This document shows, in pieces, positions 43,983 through 53,025 of a stretch of DNA of 64,000 nucleotides. The notes below the pieces were generated by a model that worked only from the letters and a program-made list of their open reading frames with translations, was not told the DNA's origin and ran no database searches. The stretch comes from JANMDU01 sp031375105. GTDB lineage: Bacteria > Pseudomonadota > Gammaproteobacteria > Burkholderiales > Burkholderiaceae_C. The translations under genes and the position numbers were made by a program. Position 1 is the stretch's first letter; each line of letters begins with the position of its first letter. The stretch spans positions 13,060-77,059 of the forward strand of contig JANMHJ010000001.1 in the NCBI GenBank assembly GCA_031375105.1. Direction: 5' to 3'.

Positions 43983-44930
43983 CTAACTCCCAGCATATAC
44001 AAACCCCATTGGGAGCCCAGCCTCAGCCGTCATGCCATACAAGGGCTCACCCGGCAACCCGATTTTCAAGGGCTCACGCGCCGCCAAAAGCAAAGAAATA
44101 TCAATGCCCGTGCGTAGCCCCATGGCTTCAAACATCATCACCAAATCCTCCGTCACCACATTGCCCGAAGCCCCCGGCGCATGTGGGCAGCCACCCAAGC
44201 CCGCCAGCGAAGAATCAAAAGCGCGGATGCCTTCTTCATAAGCCGCCAAGCAATTGGCAATACCCAGCCCTCGCGTGTTGTGCATGTGCGCTGCGCCCAC
44301 GCGCTCCCGGCCAACTGCTGCGAACGCTTTACGAAACAAGCGGCGCACCTGCGCGGGATTGGCCATGCCCGTCGTGTCTGCCAAACCGGTCTCGTTCGCG
44401 CCCGCTTCAATCACGTCATGCACGAGAGAAATCACGTCATCTTCCGGCACGACACCTTGCAGCGTGCAGCCAAAGGCCACGCTGATGCCGGCTTCGATTT
44501 GCACGCTGGGCGCGATCTCGTTGCGCAGCGCCACCACATTGCGCACGTTCTCCACCATCTGCTCGCGCGTCATCCGCACATTGGCCAATGAGTGCGCCTC
44601 AGAGGCAGAGCAAGGCAGCGTGATTTTGTGTACGCCAGCGCGCATCGCAGCTTCTGCGCCTTTTAAATTCGGCACCAGCGCCACCACCTGCAATCCCGGC
44701 AATGTGAGCGCGTGCGCTACGATTTCTACCGCATCGGCGAGCTGCGGCATCAGCTTGGCAGGAACGAAGGAAGTCACTTCAATCTCGCGCAGCCCCGCCA
44801 CATGCAGCGCAGTCAGCCAGCGCTTTTTATCTTCCGTGGGCATGGTGCGAGCAATCGATTGCAAGCCATCGCGCGGGCCGACTTCGCAGATGTGGATGTC
44901 TGGGGCCAAGGTGTTGCTGTGGGTGTTCAT
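43983..44930 (-). CDS. Hydroxymethylglutaryl-CoA lyase-like protein
   Basis: The 315-residue protein is a DRE-TIM metallolyase: EVGPRDGLQS at the N-terminus with the metal Asp, VGAAHMHNTRGLGIANCLAA with metal-binding His, and the C-terminal GLGGCPHAPGASGNVVTEDL with the catalytic cysteine. It would cleave 3-hydroxy-3-methylglutaryl-CoA or a similar branched hydroxyacyl-CoA to acetyl-CoA or pyruvate plus a keto acid. With a CoA-transferase and a TctC protein downstream it suggests use of an external branched dicarboxylate. The ATG at 44930 gives MNTHSNTLAPDIHICEVGPRDGL. Confidence 0.9.
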   Translation of the reverse strand: MNTHSNTLAPDIHICEVGPRDGLQSIARTMPTEDKKRWLTALHVAGLREIEVTSFVPAKLMPQLADAVEIVAHALTLPGLQVVALVPNLKGAEAAMRAGVHKITLPCSASEAHSLANVRMTREQMVENVRNVVALRNEIAPSVQIEAGISVAFGCTLQGVVPEDDVISLVHDVIEAGANETGLADTTGMANPAQVRRLFRKAFAAVGRERVGAAHMHNTRGLGIANCLAAYEEGIRAFDSSLAGLGGCPHAPGASGNVVTEDLVMMFEAMGLRTGIDISLLLAAREPLKIGLPGEPLYGMTAEAGLPMGFVYAGS

Positions 44931-44946
44931 GCGCCTATTGTCCTGC

Positions 44947-45057
44947 GCGGCTACACGCTTGAGCCATCGCCAACCACGATGGCTGATCACCTTGTTGGCG
45001 AAATGCTTGGGGTTTTTAAGTTGGCTTGAATACGCTTTGCCTTGGTGACAAACCATG
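44947..45057 (+). promoter_or_regulatory. Duplicated gene leader, copy A
   Basis: From GCGGCT at 44947 to the ATG at 45055 is 108 bases, and the same leader recurs before the TctC gene at 52915-53023 with the same length. The shared part includes the hairpin AGCCATCG..CGATGGCT, then ATCACCTTGTTGGCGA, and GACAAACCATGAAA at the end. It lies between the divergent lyase gene and a broken IclR gene. Confidence 0.75.
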
Positions 45058-45264
45058 AAAACCATAGCATTGATTCGCAAACGCGGCTACCACGCCGCCG
45101 AAGTCGCTGGCATCAGCGCCCCCGTGTTTAAAACCGAAGCGGGGCAGCAGCACTTGGTAGGCGCACTCGTGCTCACCATGCCCGCTGGCCGCTACCGCGA
45201 AGCCTATATCCCCAGCGTCGTGCAAATGGCGCAGCGCCTGAGTATGAGCTTGGGCGCGGGCTAG
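45055..45264 (+). pseudogene. C-terminal remnant of an IclR-family regulator
   Basis: The 69-codon frame (IALIRKRGYHAAEVAGISAPVF, then AYIPSVVQMAQRLSMSLGAG) matches only the end of the IclR effector domain. The DNA-binding domain and most of the sensor are missing. Its ATG belongs to a leader shared with a TctC gene, so a deletion seems to have fused that leader to the regulator tail. It may be expressed as a short peptide, but no function is likely. Confidence 0.65.
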
Positions 45265-45406
45265 CTGAGTGGTCAGATGATGGTGATTGCATCGGTGGAT
45301 GGGAATCCCCGGCTGCCGGAGCTTAGGGTTTTCCGCTTATGTGCGCTGGCGCACAGACTAGCGCTCTGAAGAAGGTGACTATCAGCGGTCTTTTTAAAGG
45401 CTGCCA

Positions 45407-46003
45407 ATGATCCTAAAACGTCTCAAATCAGCCACCCATTCGCGTCACGTCGATTTGGAGCGGCAGCTACCCCTGCTCGAACCTGGCTTTTCGCGTCCAG
45501 CGTACCGTCAGTTGGCGCGCAGGTTCTATGGCTACTACGCTCCGTTAGAGTCCCAGTTGATGGCGCTTCCTTGGTGGGACAGCATTGGTTTTACCTACCT
45601 GCAGCGGCAAAAAACACCGCATTTGGTGCAAGACTTGACCGCCTTGGGTGATACCACCGAGACTTTGGCCACACTCCCACGCTGTCGCAATTTACCCGCT
45701 ACTGACAAGCTGGCTCATCTGTTAGGTTGCCTTTACGTCATAGAGGGGGCCACCTTGGGCGGGCAGATCATCACCAAACACCTGCAAACCAATTTGGGCG
45801 TGACACCCATCAGCGGGGGTGCATTTTTTCATGGCTATGGTGCCTACACGGGATCGAACTGGCTCGCGTTTGGCAAGATGCTGATGACACACGCGGAGGG
45901 CACTGGCAACGGGGACGACATCATCGACAGCGCCAACCAAACATTCGCCACACTTGACCAGTGGCTGTTTCCAACAACACAGGTCAAAGCGACTTGCCAA
46001 TGA
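45407..46003 (+). CDS. bphO: Biliverdin-forming heme oxygenase
   Basis: BphO opens heme to biliverdin, the chromophore of bacteriophytochrome. The 198-residue protein is all-helical with the proximal histidine in KSATHSRHVDLE (His11 or His14) and the distal-helix GGQIITKHL block (LYVIEGATLGGQ). Its stop overlaps the bphP start (ATGA), so pigment and apoprotein are made together. It is the first gene of a six-gene signalling operon. Confidence 0.93.
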   Translation: MILKRLKSATHSRHVDLERQLPLLEPGFSRPAYRQLARRFYGYYAPLESQLMALPWWDSIGFTYLQRQKTPHLVQDLTALGDTTETLATLPRCRNLPATDKLAHLLGCLYVIEGATLGGQIITKHLQTNLGVTPISGGAFFHGYGAYTGSNWLAFGKMLMTHAEGTGNGDDIIDSANQTFATLDQWLFPTTQVKATCQ

Positions 46004-48354
46004 CAAATACATCACCAGAGTCTTCGCAGTTGCCGTGGGCTGATAGCCCCTACAGTACCAAGCGCCACGGCCTGAGCTTGACCAACTGCGCCAGCGAGCC
46101 GGTGCAAACGCCGGGCTGCATACAAGCGCACGGTGCTCTGCTGGTGCTGCGCTTGGCGGATTTGACCATTTTGCAGGCCAGTGAGAACACCGCGCAGTAT
46201 CTGGGCAAGAGCCCGGCTGACTTACTGGGTCAAAATGTTGCCACCGTGCTAGGTGCAAGCGGCGTGGCGCGCTTGCGTGAGATGCTGCAGCGCGAGCAGC
46301 TAGAGTCAAGTAGTTTGTATGCGTTCACTATGCCGCCGCAGGCTGGCATCACCGCACTAGACCTGTGTGTTCACACCACTGAGGGCGTCGTGGTAGCAGA
46401 ATTTGAACCCACAGGCAGAAGCAGCGAGCCCAAAAACAACGATATTTTTTCCTTGGTGAAAACCGCGATCAGTCGGATACAAACCTCTGGCAGCCTGCGG
46501 GATTTTTGCCAAAACGTGGCGCGTGAAGTGCGAGGAATGACCGGCCTAGACCGGGTGATGGTGTACCGTTTTCATGCCGATCAGCATGGTGAGGTGTATG
46601 CCGAAAGTAAGCGCGACGACTTGCCTGCATGGCTAGGTTTGCACTACCCCGAGAGCGATATTCCCCAGCCCACACGCGATATTTTCAAGCGCATTTGGAT
46701 CCGGCCGCTGCCCAATGCAGCAGGGCCACTGGTAGAAATGGTGCCTCTGGCCAACCCCGACACAGGCAAACCGCTGAACATGACCCACTGCGCGCTGCGG
46801 GGTGCCTCCGTCATGTACACCGAATACTTGGCAAATATGGGCGTAGCCGCCTCGCTGACCATGCCCATTCTGGTGGATGGCGAGCTATGGGGCTTGATCG
46901 CTTGTCACCACCACAAGCCTACCCATTTCAGCCACCAAGTGCGTTCGGCCTGTGAGCTGCTGGCGCAGGTGGCGTCGCTGCAACTCAAATCGGCAGAGCA
47001 AAACGAACAGCTGAGCTACCGACTGCAGCTAGACGAAGTACACCAGCAGCTGGTTCGCAAGGCGGCTTTGGAAGGCGATTTGATGGCGCTGTCAGACAGC
47101 CAGCCTTCTTTGTTGGACGCGATGGATGCCGAAGGGGCGGCGCTCTACCACCTGGATCGCTGGTGGTGCGCGGGGAAAACACCCACCGAGGCACAGCTCA
47201 ACGCGCTGACAGCCTGGCTTGATCAACGCCCGGAGTTTGATGCCAGCATCCGTCCGGTTTTTGTGACCGATACACTTGCCAGTCTGTATCCCGCTGGCGC
47301 AGAAATAGCAGATGTTGCCAGTGGTGTCTTGGCAGTGCGCGTCTCGCGCCTTCGCAAAGACCTTATCCTGTGGTTCCGGCCTGAGACTATTCAAACCGTG
47401 CAGTGGGCGGGCAACCCAAATGACAAGCCTCTGGTACCAGGGCCGCATGGGCAGCGCCTGAGTCCGCGAGGCTCTTTTGCACTGTTTGTGGAGTCGGTCA
47501 AGCAGCGCTCACTGCCTTGGTCACCGATGGAGGTGGAGTCTGCTCTGCGCCTGCAGCTGCTCATCATGGAAATCGTCGTTAGCCGTGCAGAGCGGCTGGC
47601 AGAAGTGAACTTAGACCTGACGCGCAGCAACGAGGAACTGGATGCTTTTGCTTATGTGGCCTCTCACGACCTGAAGGAGCCGCTGCGGGGTATTCACCGC
47701 TACGCACACCTGCTGTTAGAGAGCAGCATGACGGAAGATGTCGAAAACCGAAAACGCATTCAAGGTCTCATGCAACTGACCGAACGAATGGACAGCCTGC
47801 TGGAGTCCCTGCTTCATTTCTCCAGAGTGGGGCGAACAAATCTAGAACTTCAAGCAGTAGACTTAAACGAAGTTGTTGCAGAGGCGCTGGAAATGATCGG
47901 CGTGCGCCGCTCAGAGAATTCATGCCATATTGATATCGCCCGCCCGTTGCCGACCGTCATGTGTGATCGTGTGCGTGCGCGGGAGATTTTCAGCAATTTG
48001 CTGAGCAACGCCATGAAATATACGGGGCAAATTTGCCCACATATCGAGATAGGTTACCTTGCGCCCTATGAGCAGTGTGCAATTTTGTCGAAAAAAATTG
48101 AAGGCGAAAGGCACATCATTTTTTATGTGCGCGATGATGGCATCGGGATTGCGCCACAGCATTTTGACCAAATCTTTCGGATGTTCAAGCGGCTGCATGG
48201 CCGAGACGAATTTGGCGGGGGTGTGGGCGCAGGTTTGACCATCGTTGAAAAGCTGGTGCAACGCCATGGGGGTGATGTGTGGGTGGAATCAAGAGAAGGC
48301 GCTGGCAGCACCTTTTACTTTACGCTGCCTCAGTGTGAAGAGAGCAAAATATGA
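46000..48354 (+). CDS. bphP: Bacteriophytochrome histidine kinase
   Basis: The 784-residue red/far-red sensor has PAS (about 30-130), GAF (about 150-320) and PHY (about 330-500) domains, then HisKA and HATPase. The biliverdin-binding Cys30 is in LTNCASEPVQTPGCIQAHG. The PxSDIP motif reads YPESDIP. The phospho-acceptor is His556 (ASHDLKEPLRG), followed by NLLSNAMKYTG, RDDGIGIAP and GAGLTIVEKL. All motifs needed for light sensing and kinase action are intact. It overlaps its response regulator gene by four bases. Confidence 0.96.
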   Translation: MTNTSPESSQLPWADSPYSTKRHGLSLTNCASEPVQTPGCIQAHGALLVLRLADLTILQASENTAQYLGKSPADLLGQNVATVLGASGVARLREMLQREQLESSSLYAFTMPPQAGITALDLCVHTTEGVVVAEFEPTGRSSEPKNNDIFSLVKTAISRIQTSGSLRDFCQNVAREVRGMTGLDRVMVYRFHADQHGEVYAESKRDDLPAWLGLHYPESDIPQPTRDIFKRIWIRPLPNAAGPLVEMVPLANPDTGKPLNMTHCALRGASVMYTEYLANMGVAASLTMPILVDGELWGLIACHHHKPTHFSHQVRSACELLAQVASLQLKSAEQNEQLSYRLQLDEVHQQLVRKAALEGDLMALSDSQPSLLDAMDAEGAALYHLDRWWCAGKTPTEAQLNALTAWLDQRPEFDASIRPVFVTDTLASLYPAGAEIADVASGVLAVRVSRLRKDLILWFRPETIQTVQWAGNPNDKPLVPGPHGQRLSPRGSFALFVESVKQRSLPWSPMEVESALRLQLLIMEIVVSRAERLAEVNLDLTRSNEELDAFAYVASHDLKEPLRGIHRYAHLLLESSMTEDVENRKRIQGLMQLTERMDSLLESLLHFSRVGRTNLELQAVDLNEVVAEALEMIGVRRSENSCHIDIARPLPTVMCDRVRAREIFSNLLSNAMKYTGQICPHIEIGYLAPYEQCAILSKKIEGERHIIFYVRDDGIGIAPQHFDQIFRMFKRLHGRDEFGGGVGAGLTIVEKLVQRHGGDVWVESREGAGSTFYFTLPQCEESKI

Positions 48355-48794
48355 TGCATATGCGCCATATTTTGGTGGTGGAGGACCTGGATGAAGATTA
48401 TCAAACCATCCTGGATGCCGCCAAGCACTGCGAGGTGCCCAACAGTATGACCCGTGCGACATCAGGAGACGCTTGCTTGCAGCAGTTGCGTGAGCTGGCA
48501 GACCGGCACCAGAGCCTCCCTGCCATGGTGCTGCTAGACCTGAACACCCCGCAAGGCGATGGCAGAGAAGCCTTGATTCAGATCAAACAAGATGCGCGCT
48601 TGCGTGCTATTCCTCTGGTGGTGCTCAGCGGATCGGCCAATCCACGCGATCTGGATTTTTGCTACGCTAACGGCGTGAACGCCTATCACGTCAAGCCAGT
48701 GAACCATACATTGCACCTGCGTGTATTGCAGCAGATATTTGGCTATTGGCTGGGCAGCGTAGTGCCCCCTTTTGAAGCGATACACACACCATGA
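48351..48794 (+). CDS. Rcp1-like response regulator
   Basis: The 147-residue protein is a single receiver domain: ILVVEDLDEDYQTI with the acidic pair, MVLLDLNTPQGDG with the phosphorylated Asp, LSGSAN and HVKPVN with the conserved Thr/Ser and Lys. Such short regulators (Rcp1 type) take phosphate from phytochrome kinases. It overlaps both neighbours by four bases, so it is the likely direct partner of BphP. Confidence 0.94.
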   Translation: MMHMRHILVVEDLDEDYQTILDAAKHCEVPNSMTRATSGDACLQQLRELADRHQSLPAMVLLDLNTPQGDGREALIQIKQDARLRAIPLVVLSGSANPRDLDFCYANGVNAYHVKPVNHTLHLRVLQQIFGYWLGSVVPPFEAIHTP

Positions 48795-51196
48795 CCGATA
48801 CGCCTTGGCATATTTTGATCATCGACGACAACCCGCACGACACAGCCGACATGCGGCAGATGCTGCTGCGCGGCTCAGGACGCCGCTATGTATTTGATGA
48901 GGCGGAGCTGGGCAGTACAGGGCTAAAGGCCATCCGGGAAAAGCAAGGCAGGCCGTACGATTGCATCCTGCTGGACTACTATCTGCCCGACATGGATGCG
49001 CACGCTGTATTGGCAGCCATGGGCGGGCAGGAGGGCCTAGGCCTGGTACCTGTGGTGGTCATTACCGGCGCAGACCACCACGACGGCCCGACCTTGCTAC
49101 GCGCTGGAGCGCAAGATTTTATTGGCAAAAAAAATTGCGCGCCAGACAGCCTGACACGTGCCATAGAAAATGCGGTAGAGCGCTTTGCCTTGCTGGCCGC
49201 GCACACACAAATCAAGCAGGCGCTACGGGCCAGTGAAGCGAAGCTGCATCTGGGTAATAGCGTGGCAGGCCTTGGACTGGGCACCATGAACTACCTGAAA
49301 AATACCATCACACTGGATGACGCTGCGGCCACGCTGCTGGCGCTGCCAAGCCATACGCCCATACCTCGCAGCCAAGTGCATGCCCGCTTTCATCCAGATG
49401 ACTGCGCCGAGATATTCAGCAAGATGGAAAAATTGCTTGACCCATCTGGCGACGGGTTCATGGCCATCGACCACCGCGCCATTCGGCCCGATGGCGCTGT
49501 CGTCTGGCTGAGCGCACGCAAGCAAATTGAATTTTCACTGCCCTCTGAGGGAACGCCACACCCCACCACGGGTTTACTCGCGCTGCTGGACATTACCGAG
49601 CGCAAGCAGGCAGAAGAAGTGCTGCGCAAATCTGAGGAACGCTACCGCACACTGTTCAACTCTATCGACGAAGGCTACTGCATTGTGCAGATGCTGTTTG
49701 ATGCGCAAAACCGACCGGTAGACTACCGGTTTTTAGAGACGAGCAAATCGTTCCAGCGGCAAACTGGGTTTGTCGATGCACAAAACAAAACCATCCGCGA
49801 GTTGGCACCCGACATAGAGCCCCATTGGATAGAGGCTTTTGGCAAGGTGGCATTGACGGGGGAAGCGGTTCGTTTTGAAGAATACTCACCCTCATTAGAG
49901 CGTTGGTACGACGTGTATGCTTTTCGTTTCGATGGACCAGAGAATCACCAAGTCGCCCTGTTGTTTAACGATATCTCCAAGCGTAAGAAAGTCGAATTTA
50001 AACTCCAAGAAGCCATGGCTGCTGCGGACAAAGCCAATCAGGCCAAGACGGAGTTTTTGGCCAATATGAGCCACGAACTGCGCACGCCATTGAACGCCAT
50101 TTTGGGCTTTGCCCAGTTGATAGAAGCTGGCACGCCGCCACCGACTGCCAAGCAAAAACAAAGTTTGACGCATATTGTCAAAGCGGGCTGGTACCTGCTG
50201 GGCTTGATCAACGAGACGCTGGATTTGGCCGCTATTGAATCGGGTTCGCTGCCGATGGCGTCCGAGGTGTTGGCTTTAACGGGGGTGATGCGTGAATGCG
50301 AAGCCATGATAGAGCCGCTGGCAGAGCAGCGCAGCATCAGCATCACCTTTCCAGAGTTTGAAACGCCTTGTTATGTTCATGCTGACAGAGTCAGGGTGAA
50401 GCAGATTTTGATCAATCTGTTGTCCAACGCCGTGAAATACAACCGTGTGGGTGGCACTATCCATATCACCTGTGTGACCCAATCGTCTGGCACTGTGCGC
50501 ATCAGCGTGCAGGACACAGGCGACGGCCTGTCTACAGAGCAAATACAAGAGCTTTTTATGCCCTTCAAGCGCTTGGGTGACGATACCAACGCAGTGCAAG
50601 GCACGGGCATAGGCTTGGCGATGTGCAAGCGCCTGACCGAGTTGATGGACGGCAAGATAGGTGTGCACAGCACGGTGGGCGTGGGCAGCGAGTTTTGGAT
50701 AGAACTTACTGAGGCGATGGCACCCCTAGAGCCCCTAGAGCCCCTAGAGCCCCTAGATAAAATTTTACCCTCTGGGGCGGTACGCCATACCGTGTTGCAT
50801 GTGGATGACAACCCTGCCAGTTTGGAGTTGGTAGAGCACTTGCTGGCGAAACGCACGGACCATCGGGTCATCGGTGCCACACACGGTGGCCTGGGTATTG
50901 AATTTGCCAGAGCGCACCAGCCAGCAGTGATACTGATGGACATTAACCTGCCCGGTATGAACGGTATAGAGACTTTGTGCAACCTGCGTGCAGACCCGCT
51001 CACGGCACACATCCCGGTCGTTGCGTTGAGCGCCAACGCGATGCCCCTTGATATTCAGAAGGGCTTGGATGCTGGGTTTTTTCGCTATATTACCAAGCCA
51101 ATTCAAATCAATGAATTTTTTAAAACCCTTGACGAAGCCCTTGCGTTTGCCCAAACGCCTGTTGGCCGCCCCACTTTAAAGGAGTCAACACCGTGA
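48791..51196 (+). CDS. Hybrid sensor histidine kinase (REC-PAS-PAS-HisKA-HATPase-REC)
   Basis: The 801-residue protein has an N-terminal receiver (ILIIDDNPHD.., CILLDYYLPDMDAH; residues 5-125), two PAS regions (about 145-275 and 280-400), HisKA with FLANMSHELRTPLNA, HATPase with NLLSNAVKYNR and GTGIGLAMCKRL, and a C-terminal receiver (LHVDDNPASLEL, VILMDINLPGMNG). A tract of P-L-E repeats links the kinase to the last receiver. It probably relays phosphate from the phytochrome pair. The ATG overlaps the previous stop. Confidence 0.94.
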   Translation: MTDTPWHILIIDDNPHDTADMRQMLLRGSGRRYVFDEAELGSTGLKAIREKQGRPYDCILLDYYLPDMDAHAVLAAMGGQEGLGLVPVVVITGADHHDGPTLLRAGAQDFIGKKNCAPDSLTRAIENAVERFALLAAHTQIKQALRASEAKLHLGNSVAGLGLGTMNYLKNTITLDDAAATLLALPSHTPIPRSQVHARFHPDDCAEIFSKMEKLLDPSGDGFMAIDHRAIRPDGAVVWLSARKQIEFSLPSEGTPHPTTGLLALLDITERKQAEEVLRKSEERYRTLFNSIDEGYCIVQMLFDAQNRPVDYRFLETSKSFQRQTGFVDAQNKTIRELAPDIEPHWIEAFGKVALTGEAVRFEEYSPSLERWYDVYAFRFDGPENHQVALLFNDISKRKKVEFKLQEAMAAADKANQAKTEFLANMSHELRTPLNAILGFAQLIEAGTPPPTAKQKQSLTHIVKAGWYLLGLINETLDLAAIESGSLPMASEVLALTGVMRECEAMIEPLAEQRSISITFPEFETPCYVHADRVRVKQILINLLSNAVKYNRVGGTIHITCVTQSSGTVRISVQDTGDGLSTEQIQELFMPFKRLGDDTNAVQGTGIGLAMCKRLTELMDGKIGVHSTVGVGSEFWIELTEAMAPLEPLEPLEPLDKILPSGAVRHTVLHVDDNPASLELVEHLLAKRTDHRVIGATHGGLGIEFARAHQPAVILMDINLPGMNGIETLCNLRADPLTAHIPVVALSANAMPLDIQKGLDAGFFRYITKPIQINEFFKTLDEALAFAQTPVGRPTLKESTP
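50723..50757 (+). repeat. Tandem 9-bp repeat encoding a P-L-E linker
   Basis: CCCCTAGAG is repeated almost four times in a row and encodes PLEPLEPLEPL between the HATPase and receiver domains. The period of three codons means gain or loss of a unit keeps the frame, so linker length could vary between strains. Confidence 0.85.
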
Positions 51197-52014
51197 TTCA
51201 AGAATCCGACATTCTGCAAGCCAGTATTTTGATTGTGGACGACCAAATGACCAATGTGCAATTGCTTGAGCAATTGCTGGGCGATGCAGGCTACACGCAT
51301 GTGAGCGCGACCACCGACCCCACGGCGGTGCAAAAACTGCACCACCAAAACAGCTATGACTTGATATTGCTGGATCTGAAAATGCCAAAAATGGACGGCT
51401 TTGAGGTGATGGCAGGCCTAAAGACGCTCATAGAAAACGACTACCTTTGCGTGATTGTGCTGACGGCTGACCCGGCACATAAGCTGCGCGCTTTGCAGGC
51501 AGGCGCTCGAGATTTTGTGAGCAAGCCTTTCGATTTAATTGAAGTGAAAACGCGCATTAGAAATACGCTAGAAGTCAGGTTGTTGTATAAAAAATTGGCT
51601 GCTTATAACGATGAATTGATCAAAACCGTAGAGGAGCGCACAGCGCAGCTGCGCACCAGCGAGCAGCGTTTTCGTAGCTTCACGGAATTGGCGTCGGATT
51701 GGTACTGGGAGCAAAATGACACGGGGGAATTCACCACCGTATCAGGCCCCGTTTTTGACACGCTGGGCATATCAGCCACCTCATTTTTGAGCGAAAAACT
51801 GGGTGACAACACCAGCGGATGGAATGTGCAAGATCACAGCAAACTACAACTGATCATTGCTGCCAGACAACCGTTTCTCGATTTTGCATTCACTCGGGTC
51901 TACGGAAATGGTCCTGAGCGGCACTATCGCATCAGTGGTGAACCCATCTTTGACCAAAACTGCCGGTTTACGGGCTACCGTGGCATTGGTGTCGAAGTGA
52001 CGCCGCGCCTCTAA
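51193..52014 (+). CDS. Response regulator with C-terminal PAS domain
   Basis: The 273-residue protein has a receiver domain (ILIVDDQMTNVQL, LILLDLKMPKMDGFEVM, VSKPFDL), a coiled linker (YNDELIKTVEERTAQLRTSEQRFRS) and a PAS domain to the end (ASDWYWEQNDTGEFTTVSGP). There is no output domain, as if it were the front half of a longer diguanylate cyclase. The GTG start overlaps the previous stop (GTGA), so coupling holds. It may act as a phosphate sink or adaptor. Confidence 0.88.
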   Translation: MIQESDILQASILIVDDQMTNVQLLEQLLGDAGYTHVSATTDPTAVQKLHHQNSYDLILLDLKMPKMDGFEVMAGLKTLIENDYLCVIVLTADPAHKLRALQAGARDFVSKPFDLIEVKTRIRNTLEVRLLYKKLAAYNDELIKTVEERTAQLRTSEQRFRSFTELASDWYWEQNDTGEFTTVSGPVFDTLGISATSFLSEKLGDNTSGWNVQDHSKLQLIIAARQPFLDFAFTRVYGNGPERHYRISGEPIFDQNCRFTGYRGIGVEVTPRL

Positions 52015-52039
52015 AGCTTCGCCCTCCAAGCCACAGTCT

Positions 52040-52783
52040 ATGTATCCGAGCACGTTAATTGGGCTTCACCGGCCCGATCAAAACCAGCTTTTGGCAGCCC
52101 TGTCTGCGCAAGAATTGATGCATTTTCTTGGCAGCCTTGAGCTGGTCTTACTTCCTTTGGGCAAACGGTTGTTTGGTTCTGGCGAGCAGTTGCGGCACGT
52201 GTACTTTCCAACGACGGCAATTGTCTCGCTACATCAGGTGCTGGAGTCGGGCGCCTCTGCGGAAATATCAGGCGTGGGTAACGAAGGCGTGGTGGGTACG
52301 CATCTGTTACTAGGTGGCAGCACAACCACCAGCTCTGCCATGGTGGCAACAGCGGGCTACGCTTACCGGATGGATCGCCACATCTTGATGCAAGAATTCA
52401 ACCGCGCAGGTCAAGTTCAATCCGTGCTGCTGCGCTACACGCAAGCCTTCATCACGCAGATTGCCCAGTCGGTGGTGTGCAAACGACACCATGCTGTGGA
52501 GCAACAATTCGCATTCTGGTTGCTGGCCACCCTAGACCGAATACCTTCTGGCGATTTGGTGATGACGCATGAGCTGGTCGCTAGTATGCTGGGTGTGCGC
52601 AGGGAGGGCATCTCCCAGGTGGCGGGAAAGTTTCAGCAGTTGGGCTACATTCAATATCGCCGCGGCCACATCAGCGTTTTGGATCGCGAGGGTCTGGCAA
52701 GCTGCGCATGCGAATGCTACGGGGTGGTGAAGAATGAGTTTTTGCGTATGCGCAGCGATATTTCGTTGGGAAACGGACGATAG
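52040..52783 (+). CDS. Crp/Fnr-family transcriptional regulator
   Basis: The 247-residue protein has a cyclic-nucleotide-type beta-roll (about 25-140) and a winged helix (VMTHELVASMLGVRREGISQVAGKFQQLGYIQYRRGHISVLD). No iron-sulfur cysteines of the Fnr type are at the N-terminus. It begins 25 bases after the response regulator-PAS gene and is probably the transcription output of the red-light operon, though direct phosphorylation is not expected for this family. Confidence 0.88.
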   Translation: MYPSTLIGLHRPDQNQLLAALSAQELMHFLGSLELVLLPLGKRLFGSGEQLRHVYFPTTAIVSLHQVLESGASAEISGVGNEGVVGTHLLLGGSTTTSSAMVATAGYAYRMDRHILMQEFNRAGQVQSVLLRYTQAFITQIAQSVVCKRHHAVEQQFAFWLLATLDRIPSGDLVMTHELVASMLGVRREGISQVAGKFQQLGYIQYRRGHISVLDREGLASCACECYGVVKNEFLRMRSDISLGNGR

Positions 52784-52813
52784 ACTCAATCGCATGAGAA
52801 AGCGCCGCGCCAT

Positions 52814-52852
52814 GCTATTGAATTGATAGCTGTTCGCGCAGATTCTATGCCG
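52814..52852 (+). repeat. Interspersed palindromic repeat, copy 13
   Basis: GCTATTGAATTGATAGCTGT then TCGCGCAGATTCTATGCCG is near consensus with the last end altered (TATGCCG). It is in the 239-base gap after the Crp-like gene. Confidence 0.8.
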
Positions 52853-52914
52853 ACTACTAGCCATTTTATCTAAAAATCTTGATTCAGCCGTAGAAGTGCT
52901 CGCTGATGTTCAAC

Positions 52915-53025
52915 GCGGCTGCGGGCTTAAGCCATCGCCAAGCGCGATGGCTAATCACCTTGTTGGCGAGCGCGCTCTTTTTCTAGATGGACTTGATTAC
53001 ACTTTGTTGCTGGAGACAAACCATG
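52915..53025 (+). promoter_or_regulatory. Duplicated gene leader, copy B
   Basis: GCGGCT at 52915 lies 108 bases before the TctC start codon. The shared blocks AAGCCATCGCCAA, CGATGGCTAATCACC, TTGTTGGCGA and GACAAACCATGAAA align with 44947-45057 with no net length change. The inner hairpin AGCCATCGC..GCGATGGCT may be an operator or attenuator for solute-binding-protein genes. Confidence 0.75.
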
